From assembly GCA_013316495.1 (NCBI GenBank), contig WSMP01000006.1:1-30090 (forward strand): DNA of 30,090 nucleotides. Direction: 5' to 3'. The position numbers were made by a program, and so were the translations under genes. Positions 1-5,704 of this stretch are shown here, piece after piece. Below the pieces are notes generated by a model. It ran no database searches and was not told the origin of the DNA. It worked only from the letters and a program-made list of their open reading frames with translations. Every line of letters begins with the position of its first letter. The stretch's first letter is position 1. The DNA comes from Angelakisella sp. Lineage in GTDB: Bacteria > Bacillota > Clostridia > Oscillospirales > Ruminococcaceae.

Positions 1-61
1 CCCTGGAGACGGTGGACAGCGAGACCCCCGCCGCCGCCGCAATCTCCTTTTGGCTTGCCAT
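1..61 (-). CDS. LacI-family transcriptional regulator, N-terminus only (runs off the window)
   Basis: Reading the minus strand from the ATG at 61-59 gives MASQKEIAAAAGVSLSTVSR before the window ends. This is the classic LacI/GalR helix-turn-helix start: the (K)xIAxxAGVSxxTVSR pattern that contacts the operator. The rest of the DNA-binding domain and the sugar-binding domain lie outside. The start is well supported: AGGAGGG sits 6 bases upstream, inside the last codons of the DUF3781 gene, and only one base separates that gene's TAG from this ATG, so the two are co-transcribed. It is most likely the local regulator of the divergent isomerase/racemase operon; a palindrome with a central CG in the shared intergenic region fits. 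The ligand is unknown. Confidence 0.88.
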   Translation of the reverse strand, partial: MASQKEIAAAAGVSLSTVSR

Positions 62-62
62 C

Positions 63-311
63 CTATTCCCTCCTTCTGTGGGCTGTGATGATGGTGCAGC
101 TTCCGGCGTTGACGGTGATGACGCAGCTGTCCACTTGGATGTACCAGTTCTTTCCCCGCCGGGTGAGGAGCGCCCTGGGGGAGACGATTTTCTCCTTGCA
201 CCAGGCCACCACATCTTCGGTATCCAGCTTCAAATTCCTTCGGATGCGCAAAGCCCCCAGCTCGGTAGTGTGCAGGCGCTCCAGGCATTCCCCCAGGGGA
301 TGTTCCTCCAT
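63..311 (-). CDS. DUF3781 family protein
   Basis: A small 82-residue protein matching, from memory, the DUF3781 family found mainly in Firmicutes. Recognisable stretches are LHTTELG (about residues 13-19), RIRRNL, LDTEDVVAWCKEKI (about 29-42), GKNWYIQ and the C-terminal VITVNAGSCTIITAH. Molecular function is unknown; no signal peptide or membrane segment is visible. The start is supported by AAGGAGGG 7 bases upstream. The last codons carry the ribosome binding site of the following lacI-type gene, one base downstream, so it is the first gene of a leftward operon with the regulator. It could be an accessory of the regulator or merely co-located; the sequence does not say. Confidence 0.8.
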   Translation of the reverse strand: MEEHPLGECLERLHTTELGALRIRRNLKLDTEDVVAWCKEKIVSPRALLTRRGKNWYIQVDSCVITVNAGSCTIITAHRRRE

Positions 312-346
312 CGGGTGTCCCTCCTTATTTTGCGGGATTTTCTTTC

Positions 347-375
347 AGTTTACCACAGGGGAGCGGTTTACGCAA
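347..375 (-). promoter_or_regulatory. Putative promoter for DUF3781-lacI
   Basis: On the minus strand, TTGCGT (375-370) and TAAACT (352-347) are separated by exactly 17 bases and point at the DUF3781 gene. Each hexamer is only a partial match to the housekeeping sigma consensus, so this is a plausible but unproven promoter. Its -35 box overlaps the palindrome at 373-382, which would let a LacI-type repressor regulate its own transcript. Confidence 0.4.
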
Positions 376-382
376 TCGTTTG
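373..382. promoter_or_regulatory. Candidate LacI-family operator (or cre-like site)
   Basis: The sequence CAATCGTTTG has the form CAA-N-CG-N-TTG, a palindrome with the central CpG typical of LacI/GalR-family operators. It lies between the divergent lacI-type transcript and the isomerase operon and overlaps the putative leftward -35 box. A degenerate CcpA cre site is the alternative, since cre sites share the AAnCGnT core. Supported by pattern and position only. Confidence 0.45.
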
Positions 383-413
383 GGCATTTTTTTCGCCGCC
401 GCCCCCTTCCTTC

Positions 414-422
414 TGGTACAAT
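414..422 (+). promoter_or_regulatory. Putative extended -10 promoter of the isomerase/racemase operon
   Basis: TGG followed by TACAAT forms an extended -10 element about 50 bases before the first gene of the rightward operon. No good -35 hexamer sits 16-18 bases upstream in the C-rich stretch, which is tolerable for TGn-type promoters. TATAGA at 427-432 is an alternative -10. Confidence 0.4.
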
Positions 423-473
423 AGGATATAGAATTCCAATTGCCTTTGTTTAACGCAAGAAAGGATGGTCTCT

Positions 474-1313
474 ATGAAGTACATCTTCCTAAACCTCAAG
501 CGCTTTGACATTCCCCCGGAGCTGGGGGGTGTGAACCGCCTGGCCCCTACGCCCAAATGGGGCTGGGCCGTTGTCACCGGCGTCCAGGAAAAGCTCTGCC
601 CCCTGGTGAAAGAATGCCGCTTCCCCATCTTCTTCCCGGAGGCCCATATCCTGGGGGCTAACGCGGCCCTGATGCCCGATTCCCCGGTGGAACTGGGGTG
701 CCAGGGGGTGTTCCGTCAGGACACCGCTGTGGGGGGGAACTTCGGGGCCTTCACCACCGGGCGCACCGCCCACGCCGCCTCCGCCCTGGGGTGCGACTGG
801 ACCATGATCGGCCATTGTGAGGAGCGGCGGGACAAGGCGGGCATTCTGGCGGAGGCTGGGGTCACCGATACCGCCGCCGTAAACCGCATCCTGAACCAGG
901 AGGTCCGCCGGGCCGCCGAGGCGGGCCTTAACGTCCTCTACTGCATCGGGGAGACCGCCGAGGAATCCCCCCGCCGGGACGAGGTGCTGCGGGAACAGCT
1001 CACCATCGGCCTGGAGGGGGTGGACACCACCGGCGGCAAGGTGGTCATCGCCTACGAGCCGGTGTGGGCCATCGGTCCCGGCAAGACCCCTCCGGGGAGG
1101 GAGTTTATCCAGGAGGTGGCTCAGGTCATCAAGGGCATCACCGGCGGCCTGGACGTGGTCTATGGCGGCGGCCTCAAGGCGGACAACGCCCAGATGCTGG
1201 CCTCCATCCCGGAGATCGCCGGCGGCCTCATCGCCCTCACCCGGTTCACCGGGGAAATCGGCTTCTATCCCGACGAGTATATTGAAATCATCCGCCTGTA
1301 CCTGGGCAAATAA
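474..1313 (+). CDS. Triosephosphate isomerase-like protein (TIM paralogue, probably not glycolytic)
   Basis: A 279-residue TIM-barrel protein, slightly longer than usual TIM (about 250). The catalytic set is present: Asn7 and Lys9 in NLKRF, His114 in IGHCEERR (canonical GHSERR), and Glu195 in AYEPVWAIGPGK, the mobile loop-6 motif. The last phosphate-gripping loop, normally GGASL near the C-terminus, is replaced by ALTRFTGEIGFYP (about 254-266), and loop 7 reads YGGGLK rather than YGGSV. The enzyme therefore probably keeps proton-transfer chemistry on a different substrate; TIM paralogues acting on tetrulose phosphates are known. The ATG at 474 is chosen over 465 because the AAAGGA site is correctly spaced 8 bases before 474. 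It is the first gene of an operon; the LarA-like gene starts 12 bases later. Confidence 0.85.
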   Translation: MKYIFLNLKRFDIPPELGGVNRLAPTPKWGWAVVTGVQEKLCPLVKECRFPIFFPEAHILGANAALMPDSPVELGCQGVFRQDTAVGGNFGAFTTGRTAHAASALGCDWTMIGHCEERRDKAGILAEAGVTDTAAVNRILNQEVRRAAEAGLNVLYCIGETAEESPRRDEVLREQLTIGLEGVDTTGGKVVIAYEPVWAIGPGKTPPGREFIQEVAQVIKGITGGLDVVYGGGLKADNAQMLASIPEIAGGLIALTRFTGEIGFYPDEYIEIIRLYLGK

Positions 1314-1325
1314 AGGAGGAAAAGT

Positions 1326-2813
1326 ATGAAACTGGATTTTGAATACGGCAACGGCATGATGAGCGCCCAGCTGCCGGACAGCACCGACGTCTTTGTCCCT
1401 GGGGAGACGGTCCCCGATCCCCCCTGCCTGCCCCAGGACTGGGACAGCCTCTACAAGGCCACTCAGGACAGCATCCGCAGTCCCATCGGGATGCCCTCCC
1501 TCAAAGAACTGGCGGGCAAGGGCAAGACGGTGGTCTTTGTCATCCCGGATATTGTCAAGGGGGGCAACCAGCCCACCAGCCACCGTAAGGTGGCCATCCG
1601 GGCCTGCCTGGATGAACTGTACGCTGCCGGGGTGGAAAAGAAGGACATTCTGCTCCTTTTCTCCAACGGCCTGCACCCCCGCGCCACCGTCCCGGAGATG
1701 AAAACCATCCTGGGGGAGGAGCTGTTCCGGGAGTTTCACTACACCAACCAAATCACCAGCCACGACAGTGAGGACTATGAGCACCTGGTGGACATCGGCT
1801 ACACCGCCGCCGGGGACCATGTCATCATGAACAAGTACGTTTACGACGCGGATATCGCCATCCTCATCGGTCATACTCAGGGTAATCCTTACGGCGGATA
1901 TTCCGGTGGGTATAAACACTGCGCCACCGGCATCTCCCACTGGCGCTCCATCTCCGCCCACCACGTCCCCAAGGTGATGCACCAGCCGGATTTTGTCCCT
2001 GTCTCCACCAGCAGCGTCATGCGGGGGAAGTTTGACCAGCAGGGGATGCTGATGGAAGAAAAGATGGGCAAAAAGTTCTTCTGCTGCGACGCGGTGCTGG
2101 ATACCAAGTCCCGCCAGATCGCCATCTTCTCCGGCTGGGCCAAGGAGATGCAGCCCCTTAGCTGGGAGGTGGCCGACAAGCGCACCTACGTCCACTGGGC
2201 CGAAAAGAAGTATGACATCATCGTCTTTGGAATGCCCACCAACTTCCACTACGGTAACGGCATGGGCACCAACCCCATCCAGATGATGCAGGCCCTTTCC
2301 GCCCAGGTTATCCGCCACAAGCGCATTATGTCCGACCGGTGCGTCTTCATCGTCTCCTCCTTCTGCGACGCCTGGTTCCACGAGGAGCGGTGGCCCTACC
2401 TGCGGGAGCTGTACGAGATGTTCCAGCACGATTCCATGAACATCCTGCCGGATATGGACCGGTACGGCGAGTACTTCGCCACCAAGGAGGAGTACATCCG
2501 CAAATACCGCTTTGCCAATGCCTTCCACCCCTTCCATGGCTTTTCCATGATGAGCTGCGGCCACCTGGCGGAGGAGCACACCAGCGCCATCTACATCGTG
2601 GGGGCGCGGGAGCCGGGCATCGCCCGCAGCATGGGCCTTAAGACCCGCGCCACCTTCGAGGAGGCCATCGCCGACGCCATGAAGAAGTACACCGGGCCAA
2701 ACCCCAACATCCTGGCCCTGCCCCGGACCTTCACTACCGCCGCCGTCCACCTGTGCATGAAGGACCCGGCCCTCAACAGCGCGCCGGTCACCGGCCACCC
2801 CTGCGGAGGCTGA
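1326..2813 (+). CDS. LarA-like nickel-dependent racemase/epimerase homologue (lactate racemase domain, DUF2088)
   Basis: A 495-residue soluble protein of the LarA superfamily, whose members use a nickel-pincer nucleotide bound to a lysine to racemise or epimerise 2-hydroxyacids. Family landmarks are IPDIVKGG (about 73-80, normally a DxTR motif), GLHPR with His117 (His108 of the Lactobacillus plantarum enzyme), YSGGYK with Lys197 (Lys184, the cofactor anchor), and His213 in SAHH (His200, nickel ligand; the 16-residue Lys-His spacing is conserved). The second catalytic His (His174), expected ten residues before the lysine, is Asn187. The protein is also longer than LarA (about 425). Larger LarA homologues act on other hydroxyacids, including sugar acids. 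Cofactor genes larB, larC and larE are not in the window. An AGGAGG site precedes the ATG. Substrate unknown. Confidence 0.85.
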   Translation: MKLDFEYGNGMMSAQLPDSTDVFVPGETVPDPPCLPQDWDSLYKATQDSIRSPIGMPSLKELAGKGKTVVFVIPDIVKGGNQPTSHRKVAIRACLDELYAAGVEKKDILLLFSNGLHPRATVPEMKTILGEELFREFHYTNQITSHDSEDYEHLVDIGYTAAGDHVIMNKYVYDADIAILIGHTQGNPYGGYSGGYKHCATGISHWRSISAHHVPKVMHQPDFVPVSTSSVMRGKFDQQGMLMEEKMGKKFFCCDAVLDTKSRQIAIFSGWAKEMQPLSWEVADKRTYVHWAEKKYDIIVFGMPTNFHYGNGMGTNPIQMMQALSAQVIRHKRIMSDRCVFIVSSFCDAWFHEERWPYLRELYEMFQHDSMNILPDMDRYGEYFATKEEYIRKYRFANAFHPFHGFSMMSCGHLAEEHTSAIYIVGAREPGIARSMGLKTRATFEEAIADAMKKYTGPNPNILALPRTFTTAAVHLCMKDPALNSAPVTGHPCGG

Positions 2814-2814
2814 T

Positions 2815-3597
2815 ATGACCCAGCTTCTGTATTTTCTCATCGCCATTGGGGCCACCACGGCGGGGGCCCTTACCGGCATGGGGGGCGGGGTCATCATCAA
2901 GCCGGTGATGGACGTGCTGGGAGCCTACGACGCCGCCACCATCGGGGTGCTGTCCTCCATCACCGTCTTTTCCATGTCGGTGGTCTCCATCGGCAAGCAG
3001 ATGCTGGCAAAAACACCCATCCCCTTTGCTACCGCCATCCCTCTGGCTATCGGCTCGGTGGCCGGGGGACAGGCGGGCCAGATGATGCTGACCGCCCTCA
3101 CCGCCGGGCTGCCCAACGCCCAGGTGACGGCGGTGCAGAACGTGGTGCTGGGGCTGCTGATTCTGGCCGTCTACTGGTACATGAAGCACAAGCAGAGCAT
3201 CCCCGGAAAACACTGGGACAGCCTTCTGCCCGCTTTGCTGGTGGGTCTGTTCCTGGGCATCTGCTCCTCCTTTTTGGGCATCGGGGGCGGGCCCATCAAT
3301 GTGGCTCTTATCATCTTCCTCTTTTCCTACGATACCAAAACCGCAGCGGTCTGCTCCCTTATCACCATCCTTTTCGCCCAGGTCTCCAAGCTCTGCTCGG
3401 TGGCCTTGGGGGCGGGGCTTGCCGCCTACGACCTTTCCGCCGCCCCGGTGATGGTGGCGGGGGCCATCGCCGGCGGCTTCATCGGTGCGGCGCTGAACAA
3501 AAAGCTGCCGGAAAAGGCGGTGGAAAAGGCCTTCAACGGGGTGCAGCTGCTGGTTTTAGCCATCTGCGTCTTTAACATCATCCGGAACATCCGATAG
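2815..3597 (+). CDS. TauE/SafE family membrane transporter
   Basis: A 260-residue very hydrophobic protein with about eight membrane spans in two related halves. Each half begins with the glycine-rich signature of the family: GALTGMGGGVIIKPVMD (about 17-33) and GICSSFLGIGGGPINVALI (about 149-167). TauE/SafE proteins move small organic anions such as sulfite, sulfoacetate or sulfolactate, usually outward. The ATG lies one base after the stop of the LarA-like gene, so the two are translationally linked. That suggests it exports (or imports) an acidic product or substrate of this pathway. Which anion cannot be read from the sequence. Confidence 0.88.
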   Translation: MTQLLYFLIAIGATTAGALTGMGGGVIIKPVMDVLGAYDAATIGVLSSITVFSMSVVSIGKQMLAKTPIPFATAIPLAIGSVAGGQAGQMMLTALTAGLPNAQVTAVQNVVLGLLILAVYWYMKHKQSIPGKHWDSLLPALLVGLFLGICSSFLGIGGGPINVALIIFLFSYDTKTAAVCSLITILFAQVSKLCSVALGAGLAAYDLSAAPVMVAGAIAGGFIGAALNKKLPEKAVEKAFNGVQLLVLAICVFNIIRNIR

Positions 3598-3608
3598 GAG
3601 GAACGACT

Positions 3609-4388
3609 ATGGAATACACCATCAAGAAGGGCAAGCTCGCCCTCACCGCCTCGGAGCACGGGGCGGAGCTGCGCTCCCTCACCTGGGAGAAAAAGGAGCT
3701 TATCTGGGAGGGCAAAAAAGAGGTCTGGCCCCGTCGGGCCCCGATCTGCTTCCCCTGGTGCGGCAAGCTGGCGGAGGGGAAAGGGAGCTTTGGCGGCTGG
3801 CAGTGCAAGGGACCCCAGCACGGGTTTATCCGGGACCTGGAGCACGTTCTGGCGGCCCAGGAGGAGGACCTTCTTCGGTTCCGCCTCAGCTGGGCGGGGG
3901 ACGAAAGCTGGCCCTGGGCCTTCTCCTTCGAGACGGAGCACCGGCTCACCCAGGAGGGAGCGATTACCACCTGCGCCGTGGTCAACGCAGGCAGCCAGCC
4001 GATGGCGATGCAGCTGGGCTTCCACCCCGGTTTTGCCTGCCCCTTCCTGCCGGGGACGGCGGTGGAGGACTACCAGGTGCGGTTTGAAAGCGGTTTGGTC
4101 GTGCCGCTTACCGAGCACCTGTTTGACAACGATTCCATCCAGTACCAGGGGGTGGGGGCCTGGGCCCGTTTGGAGCACCGGGAGAGCGGAAAGTATATCC
4201 AGCTGGGAACCGAAGGGTTTTACTGCGTGCTGCTTTGGAGCCAGCCGGGCATCCCCGGCTTTGTCTGCATCGAGCCGTGGCAGGGCTACCCCGGTCCCCA
4301 GGAGGCGCTGGACCAGCGCCCCGGCGCGGTGGTGCTGGCCCCTGGCGAGCGCCGCCAGTGGCAGCAGGCCATCACCCTGGCGCTGTAA
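3609..4388 (+). CDS. Aldose 1-epimerase family protein (LacX/mutarotase-like)
   Basis: A 259-residue cytosolic beta-sandwich protein of the galactose mutarotase superfamily, closest in style to LacX/YihR-type members. Visible hallmarks are the N-terminal GAELRSL (18-24), the substrate loop RRAPICFPWCGKL, the catalytic His in LGFHPGF, and the catalytic Glu in FVCIEPWQGYP. Such enzymes interconvert alpha and beta anomers of aldoses. The gene follows the transporter at an 11-base distance with AGGAGG overlapping the upstream stop codon, and it ends the operon before a terminator. Its presence argues that the operon handles a free aldose or aldose derivative. The specific sugar is unknown. Confidence 0.87.
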   Translation: MEYTIKKGKLALTASEHGAELRSLTWEKKELIWEGKKEVWPRRAPICFPWCGKLAEGKGSFGGWQCKGPQHGFIRDLEHVLAAQEEDLLRFRLSWAGDESWPWAFSFETEHRLTQEGAITTCAVVNAGSQPMAMQLGFHPGFACPFLPGTAVEDYQVRFESGLVVPLTEHLFDNDSIQYQGVGAWARLEHRESGKYIQLGTEGFYCVLLWSQPGIPGFVCIEPWQGYPGPQEALDQRPGAVVLAPGERRQWQQAITLAL

Positions 4389-4412
4389 AAAAGAAGAACC
4401 TGTTTCTGCAAA

Positions 4413-4457
4413 AGGCCCGCTCCGGCATGAAAACCGGAACGGGTCTTTCTTTTTTTA
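4413..4457 (+). terminator. Intrinsic terminator of the isomerase/racemase operon
   Basis: A 13-base arm (4413-4425) pairs with 4434-4446 across an 8-base loop, with wobble/mismatch positions, and is followed by a run of about ten mostly T residues. It also faces the end of the convergent MerR gene and may serve both. Confidence 0.85.
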
Positions 4458-4460
4458 TCC

Positions 4461-5279
4461 CTATTTTTTGCGCACCGGCAGGCACACTTCGGTCACCCAC
4501 TGGTCCGGGTCCGGAGTCTGGGCCGGTCCCACATGATAGATATTAAACATGGGGCCGCTAATCTCGTACCCGTTGGCAGCAATCCAGCCTGCCAGCGCCT
4601 GGTTCACCTCATTCATCTGCTGGTAGCTCCCCCGGCAGGTCACCGAGGCCACCTCCTGGGAACTGGCGGTGAAGAAGCGGACATGCTCGGTGTCCCGGTA
4701 CTCCCCCTTCACCGCCATTTGAATCTCCACCTCTACATTTTCCTCTTTATATTCCTGGTCGTGGAAGATAGCCATGCTCCAGCAGGGGTCCGCCATCTGG
4801 AGATTTTGGGGCCCGGCCTCCTCCATCATCTGCCGCCAAAGCTCCCCCTCCTGGGAATAGTCCGGAAGAATCCCCCGCAGGCTGGCCACCTGCCGCTGGG
4901 GAATCTCTTTGCGTGTCACATTATAGCTCACAATGATGCCATCCTTTCTCACCCTTTGGAGGGTGGTTTCCAGCAGGGTAAGACGCTCCTGGGTCCGGCG
5001 CGCCTCCGCTCGCAGCTCCTCCCTGCGCACCCGGAGGAATCCTTCCAGCATCTCCGGGTCCTGGCAGGCCGCCAGCATCTCCCGCACCGCCTCCACCCCA
5101 AAGCCCATCTCCCGCAGGGCGCGGATTCGCTCCGCCTCCATCAGCTGGCGCTCATGGTAGTAGCGGTAGCCGGTGGAGGGGTCCACCTCCCCAGGCGCAA
5201 GCAGCCCCGCCTCGTCGTAATACCGTAGCATCCGGACGCTGATGCGGGAGAGCTTTGAGAAGATTCCGATTTTCAGCAT
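4461..5279 (-). CDS. MerR-family transcriptional regulator with effector-binding domain
   Basis: A 272-residue regulator. The N-terminus MLKIGIFSKLSRISVRMLRY is a MerR winged-helix start followed by YDEAGLLAPGEVDPSTGYRYY. A dimerisation coiled coil covers about residues 80-115 (repeated RxEEL/ARRTQERL pattern). The C-terminal half, with an imperfect GyrI/BmrR-like fold signature (RKEIPQRQVASLRG ... YEISGPMFNIYHVGP), should bind a hydrophobic or cationic drug-like ligand. The ATG at 5279 is chosen because GGAGGAGG lies just upstream; a longer frame starting at 5330 would include the promoter itself. It is transcribed from a promoter with the 19-base spacer typical of MerR targets, so it is probably self-regulated. 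The real target genes may be this gene alone or others elsewhere. Confidence 0.87.
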   Translation of the reverse strand: MLKIGIFSKLSRISVRMLRYYDEAGLLAPGEVDPSTGYRYYHERQLMEAERIRALREMGFGVEAVREMLAACQDPEMLEGFLRVRREELRAEARRTQERLTLLETTLQRVRKDGIIVSYNVTRKEIPQRQVASLRGILPDYSQEGELWRQMMEEAGPQNLQMADPCWSMAIFHDQEYKEENVEVEIQMAVKGEYRDTEHVRFFTASSQEVASVTCRGSYQQMNEVNQALAGWIAANGYEISGPMFNIYHVGPAQTPDPDQWVTEVCLPVRKK

Positions 5280-5318
5280 TTTGGTTCCTCCTCCGTTGTT
5301 TTCTTGGGCCCAGGACAA

Positions 5319-5349
5319 AGTATAAACCATCCCACGGTGTTAGAGTCAA
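5319..5349 (-). promoter_or_regulatory. MerR-type promoter with 19-bp spacer
   Basis: On the minus strand, TTGACT (5349-5344) and TATACT (5324-5319) are separated by exactly 19 bases, the over-long spacing that MerR proteins correct by untwisting DNA. The spacer carries an imperfect dyad around CACCGTGGG. It points at the merR gene, so autoregulation is expected. Confidence 0.72.
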
Positions 5350-5370
5350 GAGGTTTTCCACAAAAAAATT

Positions 5371-5398
5371 TTGAACCTTTTCTTGCCCTTTCTAATAG
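5371..5398 (+). promoter_or_regulatory. Putative feoAB promoter
   Basis: TTGAAC (5371-5376) and TAATAG (5393-5398) are spaced by 16 bases about 60 bases upstream of feoA. The -35 is good and the -10 is modest. No convincing Fur-box palindrome was recognised around it. Confidence 0.35.
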
Positions 5399-5458
5399 GA
5401 TGGAACCGGGAGAAGTCCGCTTCTTCCGCCCATTTGACGAAACAAGGAGCGTTATGCT

Positions 5459-5692
5459 ATGGAACATACCGATATGGGGCAGCTGCGGGACGGCCAGCGG
5501 GGCCTGGTCTTTGGCATTGACGAGGCCGGGGCCATGGGCCGGCGGCTGCGGGATATGGGCCTGGTGCGGGGCACCCAGGTGGAATGCCTCCACCACAGCC
5601 CCTTCGGCGACCCTGCCGCTTACCTCATCCGGGGGGCGGTCATCGCCCTGCGCCGGGAGGACAGCCGCCGGGTACAGATAGAGCTTCTGTAA
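5459..5692 (+). CDS. feoA: Ferrous iron transport protein A (FeoA)
   Basis: A 77-residue SH3-like cytosolic protein with the FeoA layout: GQRGLVFGIDEAGAMGRRLRD followed by MGLVRGTQVECLHHSPFGDP and a final strand AYLIRGAVIALRREDSRRVQI. FeoA is required for FeoB-dependent Fe2+ uptake and probably modulates the FeoB G-domain. AAGGAG stands 9 bases before the ATG. feoB begins 12 bases after the stop, so the pair forms one transcript. The length is normal for Firmicutes FeoA. Confidence 0.92.
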   Translation: MEHTDMGQLRDGQRGLVFGIDEAGAMGRRLRDMGLVRGTQVECLHHSPFGDPAAYLIRGAVIALRREDSRRVQIELL

Positions 5693-5704
5693 GGGGGAAT
5701 CGAA

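Noticed and set aside
489..2900. An open frame of about 800 codons antisense to the TIM-like and LarA-like genes
   Set aside because: The translation is low-complexity (runs of Gly, Asp, His, Val) with no family signature, while the other strand encodes two clear enzymes with ribosome binding sites. It is a product of high GC at third positions.
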